Shown here piece by piece: positions 12,104 through 23,800 of a stretch of DNA of 64,000 nucleotides. The translations under genes and the position numbers were made by a program. Below the pieces are notes generated by a model. It was not told where the DNA came from. It searched no databases and saw only the letters and a list, made by a program, of their open reading frames with translations. The stretch spans positions 12,338,001 through 12,402,000 of the forward strand of contig CM055607.1 of assembly GCA_029379385.1 (NCBI GenBank). The letters are read 5' to 3'. Position 1 is the stretch's first letter, and each line of letters starts with the position of its first letter. This stretch comes from Quillaja saponaria (lineage: Eukaryota; Streptophyta; Magnoliopsida; Fabales; Quillajaceae).

Positions 12104-12309
12104 AGTTTTTCTAACAAGTGCCTAACAAGTGCCTCAAAGGTACTTGTTAAGTTTTATCACTAGAAAGTTTATAGTATTTATTATAGTGGTTGATCATAAT
12201 TTCAGTATTATCTAATATATAAATTACTATTTTTGAAACGTTTCAAATTTTAAAAACCATATTTATTACAGTTTAACAAGTGTCATGAGAGCACTCATTA
12301 AAAAAATCC
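12104..12309. mobile_element. Short MULE-like MITE, inverted relative of the one at 13788
   Basis: Ends GAGTTTTTCTAACAAGTGCC and, read inverted, GGATTTTTTTAATGAGTGC. The body is similar to the reverse complement of 13788-13980. No clear target duplication is visible, so the borders are approximate. Confidence 0.55.
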
Positions 12310-13787
12310 TTGATTAATTAATAATGATTTTAATTTTAAGTGGATGAAGTGATAATTCAAAAATATTAGAGATCTTCAGTCTCATTTTGGTATCTCAATT
12401 CATGTTCTTGCAATAAAAATTGGTCATTTTCATTGAAAATTTCACATGATAAACTAACTGTATTAATTTTATCAACTCTCCGTCTAATGACTTGTGAAAT
12501 GTTTTAATTCAAAGTTAACATGTTTAGTTTATCATGTAAAAATATTAATAACATGTCCAATTTTTATTGGTGAGACATGAATTGAGATACCAAAATAAGA
12601 AATGAAATCTCTATCCAGTCAAAAATTTCAAATTGATACAGTAAAAATTATACATAAATTACATATAAATAAAGTGATACTTACCGTTAATTATTTATGG
12701 AGCTTCATTCTTTCAAGTCCGTAATTGCATAATGGTATTGAGATGGCACCGTCATAATTAACTGTTGGTCGTGTAATTAAATTATTAGGATTTAGTAGTC
12801 TTGATTTTATTTGTATTTTTTTGTGTTGGGATAGAAGTGAAAAAAGGCATTTAATATCTATCTATTGTAGCAATAAATAAGATTGGCCTTTTTATAAAGA
12901 AAATGAGATTTAGTAGGACACCTTTTTGGTACTTTCTTTTCTCCACTCTTCCTTTTTCGATGTGGCAGATAGTGTTCTTTGGTAAAAAAAAAAAAAAAAT
13001 TTAATAAACGACATTCTTCACTTAAAATAATTATATGGCAATTTGAGATTAGGATTTAAGTTAATTTTAATTCCTCTTTAGTTTTAAAATGTAAAAGATA
13101 TGCAAGATAGCGACTTTTGACTATTGCATTAACCGTTATACCAATTCGTGATTAGTCTTCCTATATATTTATTATTTAAAGTAACTTTCCAAAAATAAGG
13201 CCTTGAAATGTAGTAATATCCTTTTCTTAATTGTATGTATTGTAAGACATAAACACATCAATATTAAATAATAAAGTGTTTAACCAAAAAATAATAATAA
13301 AGTCTCAAAGAAAAACAACATTAAGTACTAATCGTGGAAAGAAGTTTTCAGGTGTCTTATTTGCTTGATATATGCACGTCAAAATACTCATAATGCTGTG
13401 TTCGTTATAAAATTCAAATTAAAATAAAAAGTAATTAATGTACGAGGTGTAAGCACACAAGTCAGTATATATGGTGACAAGTTATTACATGATATATTAG
13501 CTAAGATTGTGTTTAACTGACCAAATAAAAAAAGACTGGATAAGATTTTTTAATCTTATTCATTTTAATCAAATATTTGGTGCATGACAGAAAATAAGAT
13601 AATCTAATCTTAATAAAGTGTTTTATCTTGTTGCACCCACTACACATTCTTTGTTGAGGGTATGGTATTAGTATGGATAATATACATTGGTCTTGTGCTC
13701 TCATTAAGCCCTACTATATACCCGCAAAGCTTGATGGTCCACTGCCTATGTCCTAATCAACGTCCATTCCGACATGCATATTAAATA

Positions 13788-13980
13788 GGGTTTTTTTAAC
13801 TAGTACCCAAAAGGCACTTGATAAAGTGCAATAAATGTTGCTTTGAAATTTGAAACATTAAAAAGTAGAAAATTATTTATTATGCAACACTGAAATCATG
13901 GTCAATCATTATAATTAATAATACAAAATTTTATATTTATTACTTAACAAGTGACTTATAGACACCCATTAGAAAAATCC
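13788..13980. mobile_element. MULE-type MITE with perfect 9-bp target duplication
   Basis: 193 bp, starting GGGTTTTTTTAACTAG; the far end read inverted is GGATTTTTCTAATGGG. The flanks are identical: TATTAAATA at 13779-13787 and 13981-13989. A 9-bp duplication and G-rich termini indicate a Mutator-derived MITE. It is nested in copy A. Confidence 0.78.
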
Positions 13981-15418
13981 TATTAAATATTTGTGAAAAC
14001 ATTTTAGTAAATTAAATACTCTCAACAGATAATATAGTCCAAATATACTAAAACATTATCTTATCTAATATTATCCAACTTTATACTAAACATACAATAA
14101 GATAAGTGTTTTATCTGCACGTACCCTAATCTTTATTAATTTTATAAGATATTTTATCTATCTTATCTGTATGGCTAAACACAGCCTAACGAGAGTTATG
14201 TGCAATCAAGAATTAATTTTCTTTTTATTGATTTATTGGGTTTGAGTCTTCTTGGGAAGGTTATGGGAAGTAAAATTTTCATAAATTCTCTAATTTTAAT
14301 GTAGATAGCCTACCTTTTAACAAATGTTTTAAAAACCAAATCAGTGATCGACTCAAAAAATTTGTCGAGTCTCGGGTCATTAGTTCAACTAGGATCAGAC
14401 TGATGATCAAACTGAATAACGTCATAATCTATTTAATTTTAAATTTTAAATATTATACATATTAATTATTATATCAATTTTTTGTTAATTATAAATACTA
14501 GATTCACAAGAAAACAAAAGATAATTATTCAATATTCATTAAATAATATAAAAATCACATCAAAAATAGTTAAATATAGTTATTAGTAGTTAATACAACG
14601 ACTGATTAATTTATTATGCATCAAAATATTCAAATTTCAACTTATGTATTAAAATAATAAATGCAACATAATATAAAATATAATTGTTTCACTTATCTTT
14701 AATATAAAATACATATATTTAAGTAATCTTTATACAAATATATATATATAATTATAAAAAAGGGTGTAGTTCAATCAATACTACACTAGTTCTATTGGTT
14801 TCTTCTAAATTTTATAATTTTTACCGATTTTGAACAGTCTAACACACCAAAATAGTTTCTTGGTTCAATTTAATTAGTCTCATTTGTCACCTGGACGACG
14901 ATTCAATAGGTTCGACTAGCTAATTCGATTTTTAAAACATTGTTTTAGTAAATCGAAGATGTAAGCATGTTTAGACACACCTGACTGCTAAATTTTAAAA
15001 AAATAATTATAATAATGTATTAGCTACAAAACTAAAATTAAGAAGACTACTCATCATCTACAAATAATATAATGCACACACATTTCGTGCAACTCACTCG
15101 TGTAAGCGTGCGTACTTTTATATGTAAATAGATTACTTTCCAAATATTCAGTTGTAGTTTAACTGTTGTGTCTCGTAATTAATGAAAAATAATAATATAA
15201 AATGACACTATTTTTTTAACTCACTTGTGTAGACGTGTATATTGTACTTTATTTGTAATTATTAAAATACTATTCAAATATTATGATGTAAAATAAATTT
15301 TGTATCTCGTAATTAATGTAAATAAGTAAATAAATTGCGTGTCTCATAATAAATAAAAACAAGAATTAAATTATATGTCTCGCTATTAATGCAAAGAAAA
15401 ATAATACAATATGACAGC

Positions 15419-16598
15419 TAGGGGTGAGCATACAAATCGCCCCAGCTAAAAAACCGATCCAAACTTGATTGATATGGCCCGACACCAACCCAACCCTCTT
15501 TCATATTAATCCAGTCAATTTGGATTTTTATAAATTTTAGGGTGGGTATGTTTTTTGGTTCTGAAAAAAATGACAGGTCAATTAACCGACCCGACCAAAA
15601 ACTGCATTTATAATTTTTTATTACACATGTGATGGAATTATGGGTGGTGTGTATACTTGTGTTATACACTATCCTGTACTAAATAAACTATCATAAGTAA
15701 AGCCTAACAACACAATATAGCCTAATAACCTATATGAGCCTATAACCCAATTTAAATTAACCCTAAATGAGTTAGCCTACCATTGACCCTACATTATTTT
15801 CATTCTCTTGTCCTTTCAACCGCTGCAATGAGAGACAATTCACAGAGCTCTCTCATCTCCCAACTCCTATCATTCTTCCATCTGCATTTTTTATTTTTTA
15901 TTTTGTCTTTTTGATTCTTCTCTTCAAGCTAAGGCCAAAAAGCTCTCCCTTTTCTAGATTCTAACTCTCTTGTTGGAAATTTTAATTTCTTAACACTGAG
16001 CCTTGATGTACTGGTTAGTCAATAGTTGTGATTCTCATAAAGCAATTAAAGGATTGTAAAAGCATTTGCATACAAGAAGTTAGGAATTTTTATCTCCGAA
16101 TTTGAGGCTTGCTGATGGCGTTTCCAGATCTACTTGCATGTAGGTAGTATTTATGTTTTCTTCCTCCTTCCAACTTTGATTGTTCAGAACTTTTTAGTTT
16201 TGAAACAATTACTTCATATTAGTGTTGGTTATGTTTTGTTTATTCAAATATGATGTTGTTTTATTATTCAATTAATAAATTGTGTTATTTTTTTGAAATC
16301 CAAACTGTATTTAGTAAATTATGACTACCTAGCAATTGATTTCATCTTAATTTTGTAGTTTTCTAAGTAATAATCTGTATTCTTCAATTGGTTTTTTTTT
16401 TTTTTTTTTTTTTTGTGGGTATTAACAACTGAACAACCGATCAACCAACCAAAACTGCAAGATTTTATGGCTGTTGACAAAATTCAAAAACTGACTAATT
16501 CAGTTGATCAGGCTGGTATCAAATTTGAAAATCAACAGAGGCGGGTCAGTGGACAAAATGCCTAAAACCGGCCAAATTTGACCATCTGCTCAGCCCTA
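15419..16598. mobile_element. hAT non-autonomous element in copy A, perfect 8-bp target duplication
   Basis: Starts TAGGGGTGAGCA and ends TGCTCAGCCCTA. It is flanked by ATGACAGC at 15411-15418 and 16599-16606. 1.18 kb, without transposase. The interior contains pyrimidine-rich, leader-like sequence at about 15790-15970 and a poly-T run. The same element lies at the same site in copy B, while copy C lacks it. Confidence 0.87.
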
Positions 16599-16848
16599 AT
16601 GACAGCCATCTTCATGTAACTCACTCGTGTAACCTTCTTATACAATAGTCAAAATTAATATTATTTTTTCTGAATATTATATTATAAAAGTCTTTGCCTT
16701 TATTTGTTTCCCCTCTACGAAGAGTAAGAGGGAGTCTTTATATGCAATGTTTATGTAAAGAATTTTCTCAATGAATTTGATGTAATTTTCAAAACTATTT
16801 CCCAATACCTATTTGAACAAAGGTAATTAAATGTTCAAGATGGTGGAA

Positions 16849-17085
16849 TGTCTAATTTTGTATGATGTGATAGTCTAGATATTTGTCATCGTGTCGTATT
16901 TCGTGGTATGTTATATAAATTTTCAGCAAGTTGTTATTTGTCTCAGAAAAACAAACTTTTACAATGGACTTTTATTCTTTAGTTGGGTCAAGTGTCATGA
17001 TTGCTACTTTGTTTTGAATTCAGGGTTGCGGAGGTTTGGTTATCCAACCCTCCAGCCAGTCATGCCTCTGTTGGGGTGTGACATT
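16849..17085. other. Spacer between array copies A and B
   Basis: Unique sequence separating the two copies. The 76-codon open frame at 16891-17121 has no recognised similarity and crosses into copy B, so it is not called a gene. Confidence 0.5.
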
Positions 17086-19963
17086 TATTACTTTAACAAG
17101 TGCCTTATATACACCAGTTAGAAAATCCTATTAAATATTTGTGAAAACATTTTGGTAAATTAAATACTCTCAACAGATAATATAGTCCAAATATATTAAA
17201 ACATTATCTTATCTAATATTATCCAACTTTATACTAAGCATACAATAAGATAAGTGTTTTATCTACACGTACCCTAATCTTTATTAATTTTTATAAGATA
17301 TTTTATCTATTTTATCTGTATGGCTAAACACAGCCTAACGAGAGTTATGTGCAGTCAAGAATTAATGTTCTTTTTATTGATTTATTGGGTTTGAATCTTC
17401 TTGGCAAGGTCATGGGGAGCAAATTTTTTATAAATTTTCTAATTTCAATGTAGATAGCCTACCTTTTAACCAATGTTTTAAAAACCAAATCAGTGATCGA
17501 CTCAAAAAATTTGTTGAGTCTCGGGTCATTAGTTCAAGCAGGATCAAACTGATTGTCAAACTGAATAACATCATAATCTATTTAATTTTAAATTTTAAAT
17601 ATTATACATAATAATTATTATATCAATTTTTTGTTAATTATAAATACTAAATTCACAAGAAAACAAAAGATACTTATTCAATATTCTTTAAATAATATAA
17701 AAATCACATCAAAAATAGTTAAATATAGTTAGTAGTAGTTAATACAATAACTGATTAATTTATTGTGCATCAAAATATTCAAATTTCAACTTATGTATTA
17801 AAATAATAAAGGCAACAATAATATAAAATACAATTGTTTCACTTATCTTTAATATAAAATACAAATATTTCACTAATCTTTATACAAATATTATATATAT
17901 ATTAAAAAAAAGGGTTTAGTTCAATCAATCCTACACTAGTTCTATTGGTTTCTTCTTAATTTTATAATTTTTAACTATTTTGAATAGTCCAACACACTAA
18001 AATAGTTTCTTGGTTCAATTTAATTAGTCTCATTTGTCACCTGGACGACGATTCAATAGGTTCGACTAGCTAATTCGATTTTTAAAACATTGTTTTAGTA
18101 AATCGAAGATGTAAGCATGTTTAGACACACCTGACTGCTAAATTGTAAAAAAATAATTATAATAATGTATTAGCTACAAAACTAAAATTAAGAAGACTAG
18201 TCATTATCTACAAATAATATAATGCACACACATTTCGTGCAACTCACTCGTGTAAGCGTGCGTACTTTTATATGTAAATAGATTACTTTCCAAATATTCA
18301 GTTGTAGTTTAACTGTTGTGTCTCGTAATTAATGAAAAATAATAATATAAAATGACACTATTTTTTTAACTCACTTGTGTAGACGTGTATATTGTACTTT
18401 ATTTGTAATTATTAAAATACTATTCAAATATTATGATGTAAAATAAATTTTGTATCTCGTAATTAATGTAAATAAGTAAATAAATTGTGTGTCTCATAAT
18501 AAATAAAAACAAGAATTAAATTATATGTCTCGCTATTAATGCAAAGAAAAATAATACAATATGACAGCTAGGGGTGAGCATACAAATCGCCCCTAGCTAA
18601 AAAATCGATCCAAACTTGACTGATATGGCCCGACACCAACCCAACCCTCTTTCATATTAATCCAGTCAATTTGGATTTTTATAAATTTTAGGGTGGGTAT
18701 GTTTTTTGGTTCTGAAAAAAATGACAGGTCAATTAACCGACCCGACCAAAAACTGCATTATAATTTTTTATTACACATGTGATGGAATTATGGGTGGTGT
18801 GTATACTTGTGCTATACATTATCCTGTACTAAATAACCTATCATAAGTATAGCCTAACATCACAATATAGCCTAATAACCTATATGAGCCTATAACCCAA
18901 TTTAAATTAACCCTAAATGAGTTAACCTACCATTGACCCTACATTATTTTCATTCTCTTGTCCTTTCAGCCGCCGCAATGAGAGACAAGTCATAGAGCTC
19001 TCTCATCTCCCAACTCCTATCATTCTTCCATTGCATTTTTTTTTTTTTTTTTTTTTTGTCTTTTCGATTCTTCTCTTCAAGCTACGGCCAAAAAGCTCTC
19101 CCTCTTCTCTTGTCCTATCACTGAGCCTTGATGTACTAATTAGTCAATAGTTGTGATTCTCATAAAGCAATTGAAGGATTGTAAAAGCATTTGGATACAA
19201 TAAGTTAGGAATTTTTATCTCCGAATTTGAGGCTTGCTGATGGCATTTCCAAATCTGCTTGCATGTGGGTAGTATTTATGTTTTCTTCCTCCTTCCAACT
19301 TTGATTGTTCAGAGCTTTTTAATTTTGAAATAATTTCTTCAGATTAGTGTTGGTTATGTTCTGTTTATTCAAATATGATGTTGTTTTATTATTCAATTAA
19401 TAAATTGTGTTATTTTTTTGAAATCCAAACTGTATTTAGTAAATTATGACTATCTAGCAATTGATTTCATCTTAATTTTGTAGTTTTCTAAGTAATAATC
19501 TGTATTCTTCAATTGATTTTTTTATTTTTTTGGGAATTAACAACTGAACAACCGATCAACCAACCAAAATTGCAAGATTTTATGGCTGTTGACAAAATTC
19601 AAAAACTAACTAATTCGGATTGATCAGGCTGGTATCAAATTTGAAAAATCGACAGAGGCGGGTCAGTGGACAAAATGTCCAAAACCGGCCACATTCGACC
19701 GTCTTCTCAACCCTAACAGCAGCCATCTTCATGTAACTCACTTGTGTAACCTTCTTATACAATAGTCACAATTAAATTTTTTTTATTTTTTCTGAATATT
19801 ATATTATAAAAGTCTTTGCCTTCATTTTTTTCTCCTCTACGAAGAGTAAGAGGGAGTCTTTATATGCAATGTTTATGTAAAGAATTTTCTCAATGAATTT
19901 GATGTAATTTTCAAAACTATTTCCCAGTACCTATTTGATCAAAGGTAATTAAATGTTCAAGAT
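17086..19963. repeat. Copy B of the array
   Basis: Begins inside the right end of the nested MITE (remnant TTAACAAGTGCCTTATATACA then AAATCCTATTAAATA) and then follows copy A collinearly to the phrase GGTAATTAAATGTTCAAGAT. Identity to A is visibly very high, with scattered substitutions and small indels. It lacks the left part of the unit and passes directly into copy C. Confidence 0.85.
18569..19715. mobile_element. hAT non-autonomous element in copy B
   Basis: Same element as 15419-16598, at the orthologous position after ATGACAGC (18561-18568). The right terminus has mutated to CTTCTCAACCCTA and its flank to ACAGCAGC. It was inherited by duplication of the unit, not by a new insertion. 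Confidence 0.83.
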
Positions 19964-21243
19964 TTGGTAGTCTTGATTTTTTTGAGTTGGGATAAGAAAG
20001 ATAAATAAATAAAAAAAGCTTTCAATATCTATTTATTGCCACAATAAATAAGATTTTCCTTATTTGAACAAGATGAGATTTAGTATTGACACCTTTTTGG
20101 TATTCTCTTTTTTCTACTCGTCCTTTTCCCAAATGGCAGATGGTGTAGTTTTTCTTTTTGGTAAAAAGTTTTAAATAAACGACCTCCTTCACTAGAAATA
20201 ATTATATGTCAATTTGAGATTAAGATTAAAGTGAATTTTAATTTATGATTAGTTTTAAAATAGAAAGGTAGGTAGGGTAAATGCTCTCTGAGTATTATTG
20301 TGACTGCTATACTAAATCATTCTCCTATATATTTATTATTTAAAGTTACTTTTTAAAAGTAAGGCCATGAGAAATGTAACAATTTTTTTTGCTTAATATG
20401 AATTGTAAGCACTAAGCACATCACACATCAATATTAAATAATAAAATGTCAAAGAAAAACAACATTAAGTACTAATCATGTAAAGCAGCTCTGAGGTGTC
20501 TTAGTTGCATGATACATGCACCTCAAAATAAATACTCATAATGTTGTGTTGGTTATAAAATTCAAATTAGAAGAAAAATAATTAATTTTTAGAGGTGTAA
20601 GAACACAAGTCATTATATATAAGTGACAAGTTATTACATGATATATTGGCTAAGATTGTGATTGGCAGATAAAAAAGAACTGATAAAATCTTATTCGTTC
20701 ACTGTGTCATTCTCACTTTCCACCTCTTTCTCTCTTATTCGTTCTCACTTTCTACATTTTTCAGTTTCGAGCTCCACATGTAGGAAGAACTTTAAGTATT
20801 CCGTTGTTCCTGAACTTGTAATTACACTCTGTCAATTCTCTTTGTCGAGAAGTAAGTCTGTCTTACTTTCATGAAACTATTTTTAATTTTTCTTTGAGTT
20901 GCAGAAAGAGAAAGAAATTTCGAGACTTCTTAGCTCATATCGACGGCAATGAGCTGCACTTTGACATTGTTGTATTATTTTATAATATTTGTAAATCTCT
21001 TGCAATTGAATTTGATATTATGCAAGTTTCAAATTTGTCAAGGGAGGCTGAAGCTAATCTCAATTCTGCAACTGGGATATGAAATAAAAGGAGTTTAGGC
21101 AATACAGATTGATTTACTGTGTATCATAACATTCAAGTTTCAACTTATACATCAAAATAATAAAGACAACATTAATATAAAATAAAATTGTTTCTATAAT
21201 TTTAAATACCAAAAAAAATTCACAAATCTTTAATACAAATAAT

Positions 21244-21286
<43 letters not shown>

Positions 21287-22190
21287 TCTATTAATCAACC
21301 GGACACCACTTCTATAAATTCTTCCAATTTTTACGATTTTTTACCCGTTTTTAATAGCCCCACTACCAAAACAATTTTTTGGTCCAATTTGTGACTTGGG
21401 CAAACGATCCAATGTTTGGCCTAACCGACCAGTTCTGTTTTCAAAATATTGCTTTTAACGAATTGAAAATATAATTAATCGATGTATGCTTAAACGTGTT
21501 TGGACATGCTTGATTGCTAAATGAAAAAAAAAATGAAAAAAATGAAAAAAGAAGAAGACATATTAACTACAAAATTAATATTAAAAAGACAAGTCATTAT
21601 CTAAAAAAATAAATAATTCACACACATTTCGTGCAACTCACTCGTGCTTACCGTTATCAATAATTAGATTACTTTCCAAATATTCGAATATAGAATAAGT
21701 ATAGTGTCCTGCAATTAATGAAAAAATAATAATATAATATGACACATGTATATCATTATCTATAATTATTAAAATATTTTGTAAATATTTAAAATAAAAT
21801 ATGTATCTCGCAATTAATGTAAAAAGAAATAAATTGTGTGTCTCATAATAAATGAAAAAAAATAAAATTGTGTGTCTCATCATAAATGAAAACAGAAATG
21901 AATTATGTGTTTCGCTATTAATGAAAAGAAAAATAATACAATACGGCACTCATCTTCATGTACCTCACTCTTGTAATCATCTAATACATTAGTCTTAATT
22001 AATATTTATATGTATATTTTTTTTGTAAATATTATATTGTAAAAGTCTTTCCCTTAATTTTTTTTTCCTCTATGAAGAGTAAGAGGAAGTCTTTATATGC
22101 AATGTTTATGTAAAGATTTTTCTCATTGAATTTGAAGTAATTTTTAAAACAATTTCCCGAAGACCTATTTGATCAAAGGCAATGCTCTAC
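19964..22190. repeat. Copy C of the array, older and more diverged, without the hAT insertion
   Basis: 19964-20665 resembles 12790-13510, and 21085-22190 resembles parts of 14600-15410 joined directly to 16600-16850. At the hAT site it reads AATACAATACGGCACTCATC, which is the pre-insertion sequence. It also carries a long (TA)n run at 21248-21281 and about 400 bp (20666-21080) without counterpart in A or B. The latter contains short open frames with no recognised domain. Confidence 0.75.
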
Positions 22191-22692
22191 CAAAACATGT
22201 ACGTACCATGGACTATATAATGAGATGTATTATCCCACTAGTGTTTATTATTCTTGGTTGAATATAATTAGGGATACTCCCATCAGGTATATACAGTTGG
22301 CATAGTCTTAGGGAAAGAAAAAAAGTACAATAAGGATACTAATTAGTATCACAAGATTATTGTAAAATGATTTTTCTAAAAACATTAAAAACTAAAACTA
22401 GAATTGTCACACAAATCCAACCTTCAAAAGTACAGCAGCATCCGCTGCCAATTGTACAAAATGACTTATAAGTCCCTAAAACTTGTACATCATTTGACAC
22501 GTTTCTCCCTTTTATTCGAACTTGTAGTCAGTTGGCACAAACTAAAGTGTTCTAGCGCACACTCAAGCACGAAGATAAAAAGGCAAAGACTATCATATTT
22601 TTACCCACACGCGCTGCAAACCAGAGTCAGGCGGATATCACGAGCCGCTGTTTTAGTACAGGTCCACAATACCCCTACTCTCTTTCTCTCTC

Positions 22693-22698
22693 TATAAA
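22693..22698 (+). promoter_or_regulatory. Probable TATA box of the HD-ZIP IV gene
   Basis: TATAAA follows a CT-rich run and precedes GCTCTACTG. The start of transcription would lie near 22725. The likely leader exon ends at CTTTCAAAG before GTATAAATTC (22859), and a leader intron could end at TGCAG (23702). The leader structure is inference. Confidence 0.5.
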
Positions 22699-23800
22699 TT
22701 GCTCTACTGTGTAGTGGAAATTCCACAGAAAGCATAAGCTAAAGAGTAGAGTGCTAGTGCATATAGACTATAGTGAAGACGCAGAGAGATTCAATTGAAG
22801 AGAAAAAAAATTTGCTAGCCACTGGAGGCAGTGGTCCAATCAGAATTTTCTTTCAAAGGTATAAATTCATTTATGCTTTCATTTCCTGAGTCATTTCAGT
22901 TTTCAAGTCAGCTTCAAACTATTTTTTATTGATTAAAATTTGTTTTTGTGTGTGTAAATAATTTTTAATCTGTTGGTTCAGACTAATATTATATGTAGAT
23001 TTTATGTCATTTTCTGAGAGAAGTAATGGAGGCAGAGAGAGATAGAGTGAAACGTCCATAAATTTCTTAGCTGTAGCTTTTTATTTAGCTTGTCAAATTT
23101 AAAAGGTTGCCTTTACTTCGTACTTGGCTTGGTGTTCTCTGTTTTGTGTGAGTGACAGAAAAAAAAGTTGGTGGGGTTGGGTGGGGCTGTCAACTGAGTA
23201 TTTTTGTTTAGATTTGGTATTTGACGTGTTTTTGAAAAATCATAGTGCATAGTATGTATGAGATAAGCACTTTTCTTCTTTTTTTTTTTCTTTTTTTTTT
23301 TTTAAATCTGCATTAAAAAGATAAGCTTTTTTTATTATATATCTTTTTGGCAAAGCATCGGTCAAGTATTACAAAAATGGTACAGGAAAAATAAAAAATT
23401 TTGGTCTAGAGTCCTGAGAAGAAAGGTGTGAATTTTGGATCAGAAAAAGAGCTTTTCTTGTCTTGTTCCCCTTTTCTTTTTCTGTCCAAAACAAACTTTC
23501 TAGAGAGAGAAAGAGCGAAGAGGAGGTGTGAGTCATGCATGGGCGTTGACAAGGAAACCACTTTTGTTTCTGCTGAGCAAGCAGTTGTCAGTCTTAGCTC
23601 AATATGGGTTAAGTGTCAAAAAGATTTGGTGAAGAAGTATCAATATCCAAACATACCCTGGTGAAAAAGATAGTGACAATATCAGAAAAAAAGTACCTGC
23701 AGAGACCAATTTGTCACACTACTGAGTGGTGAGAGAATTTGATAGTTGCTACAGAGAAAGGCAGAGGTCTTTTTTTTCTTTTTTTCCCATTAGATGGGTT

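Larger units (their letters stand above)
12775..16848. repeat. Copy A of a three-copy AT-rich array
   Basis: Right part 13985-16848 matches 17128-19963 nearly base for base. Left part (about 12790-13510) matches 19964-20665 more loosely, for example TTTAGTAGTCTTGATTTT, ATATTAAATAATAAA and GCTAAGATTGTG. The unit is non-coding. It includes a nested MITE (13788-13980), a segment beginning ATGTTTTAAAAACCAAATCA (about 14326) and ending TCGATTTTTAAAACATTG (about 14942), degenerate GTGTCTCGTAATTAATG repeats (about 15165-15390) and a hAT element. Confidence 0.8.

Noticed and set aside
20662..21082. Two adjacent open frames in copy C
   Set aside because: No known domain; no counterpart in copies A and B; AT-rich with a possible intron between them but nothing to support a protein.
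23428..23664. Frame reading NFGSEKE, similar to the ANL2 N-terminus MNFGS
   Set aside because: It opens with GTG, not ATG, and lacks the rest of the conserved N-terminus; the match is a coincidence of five residues.
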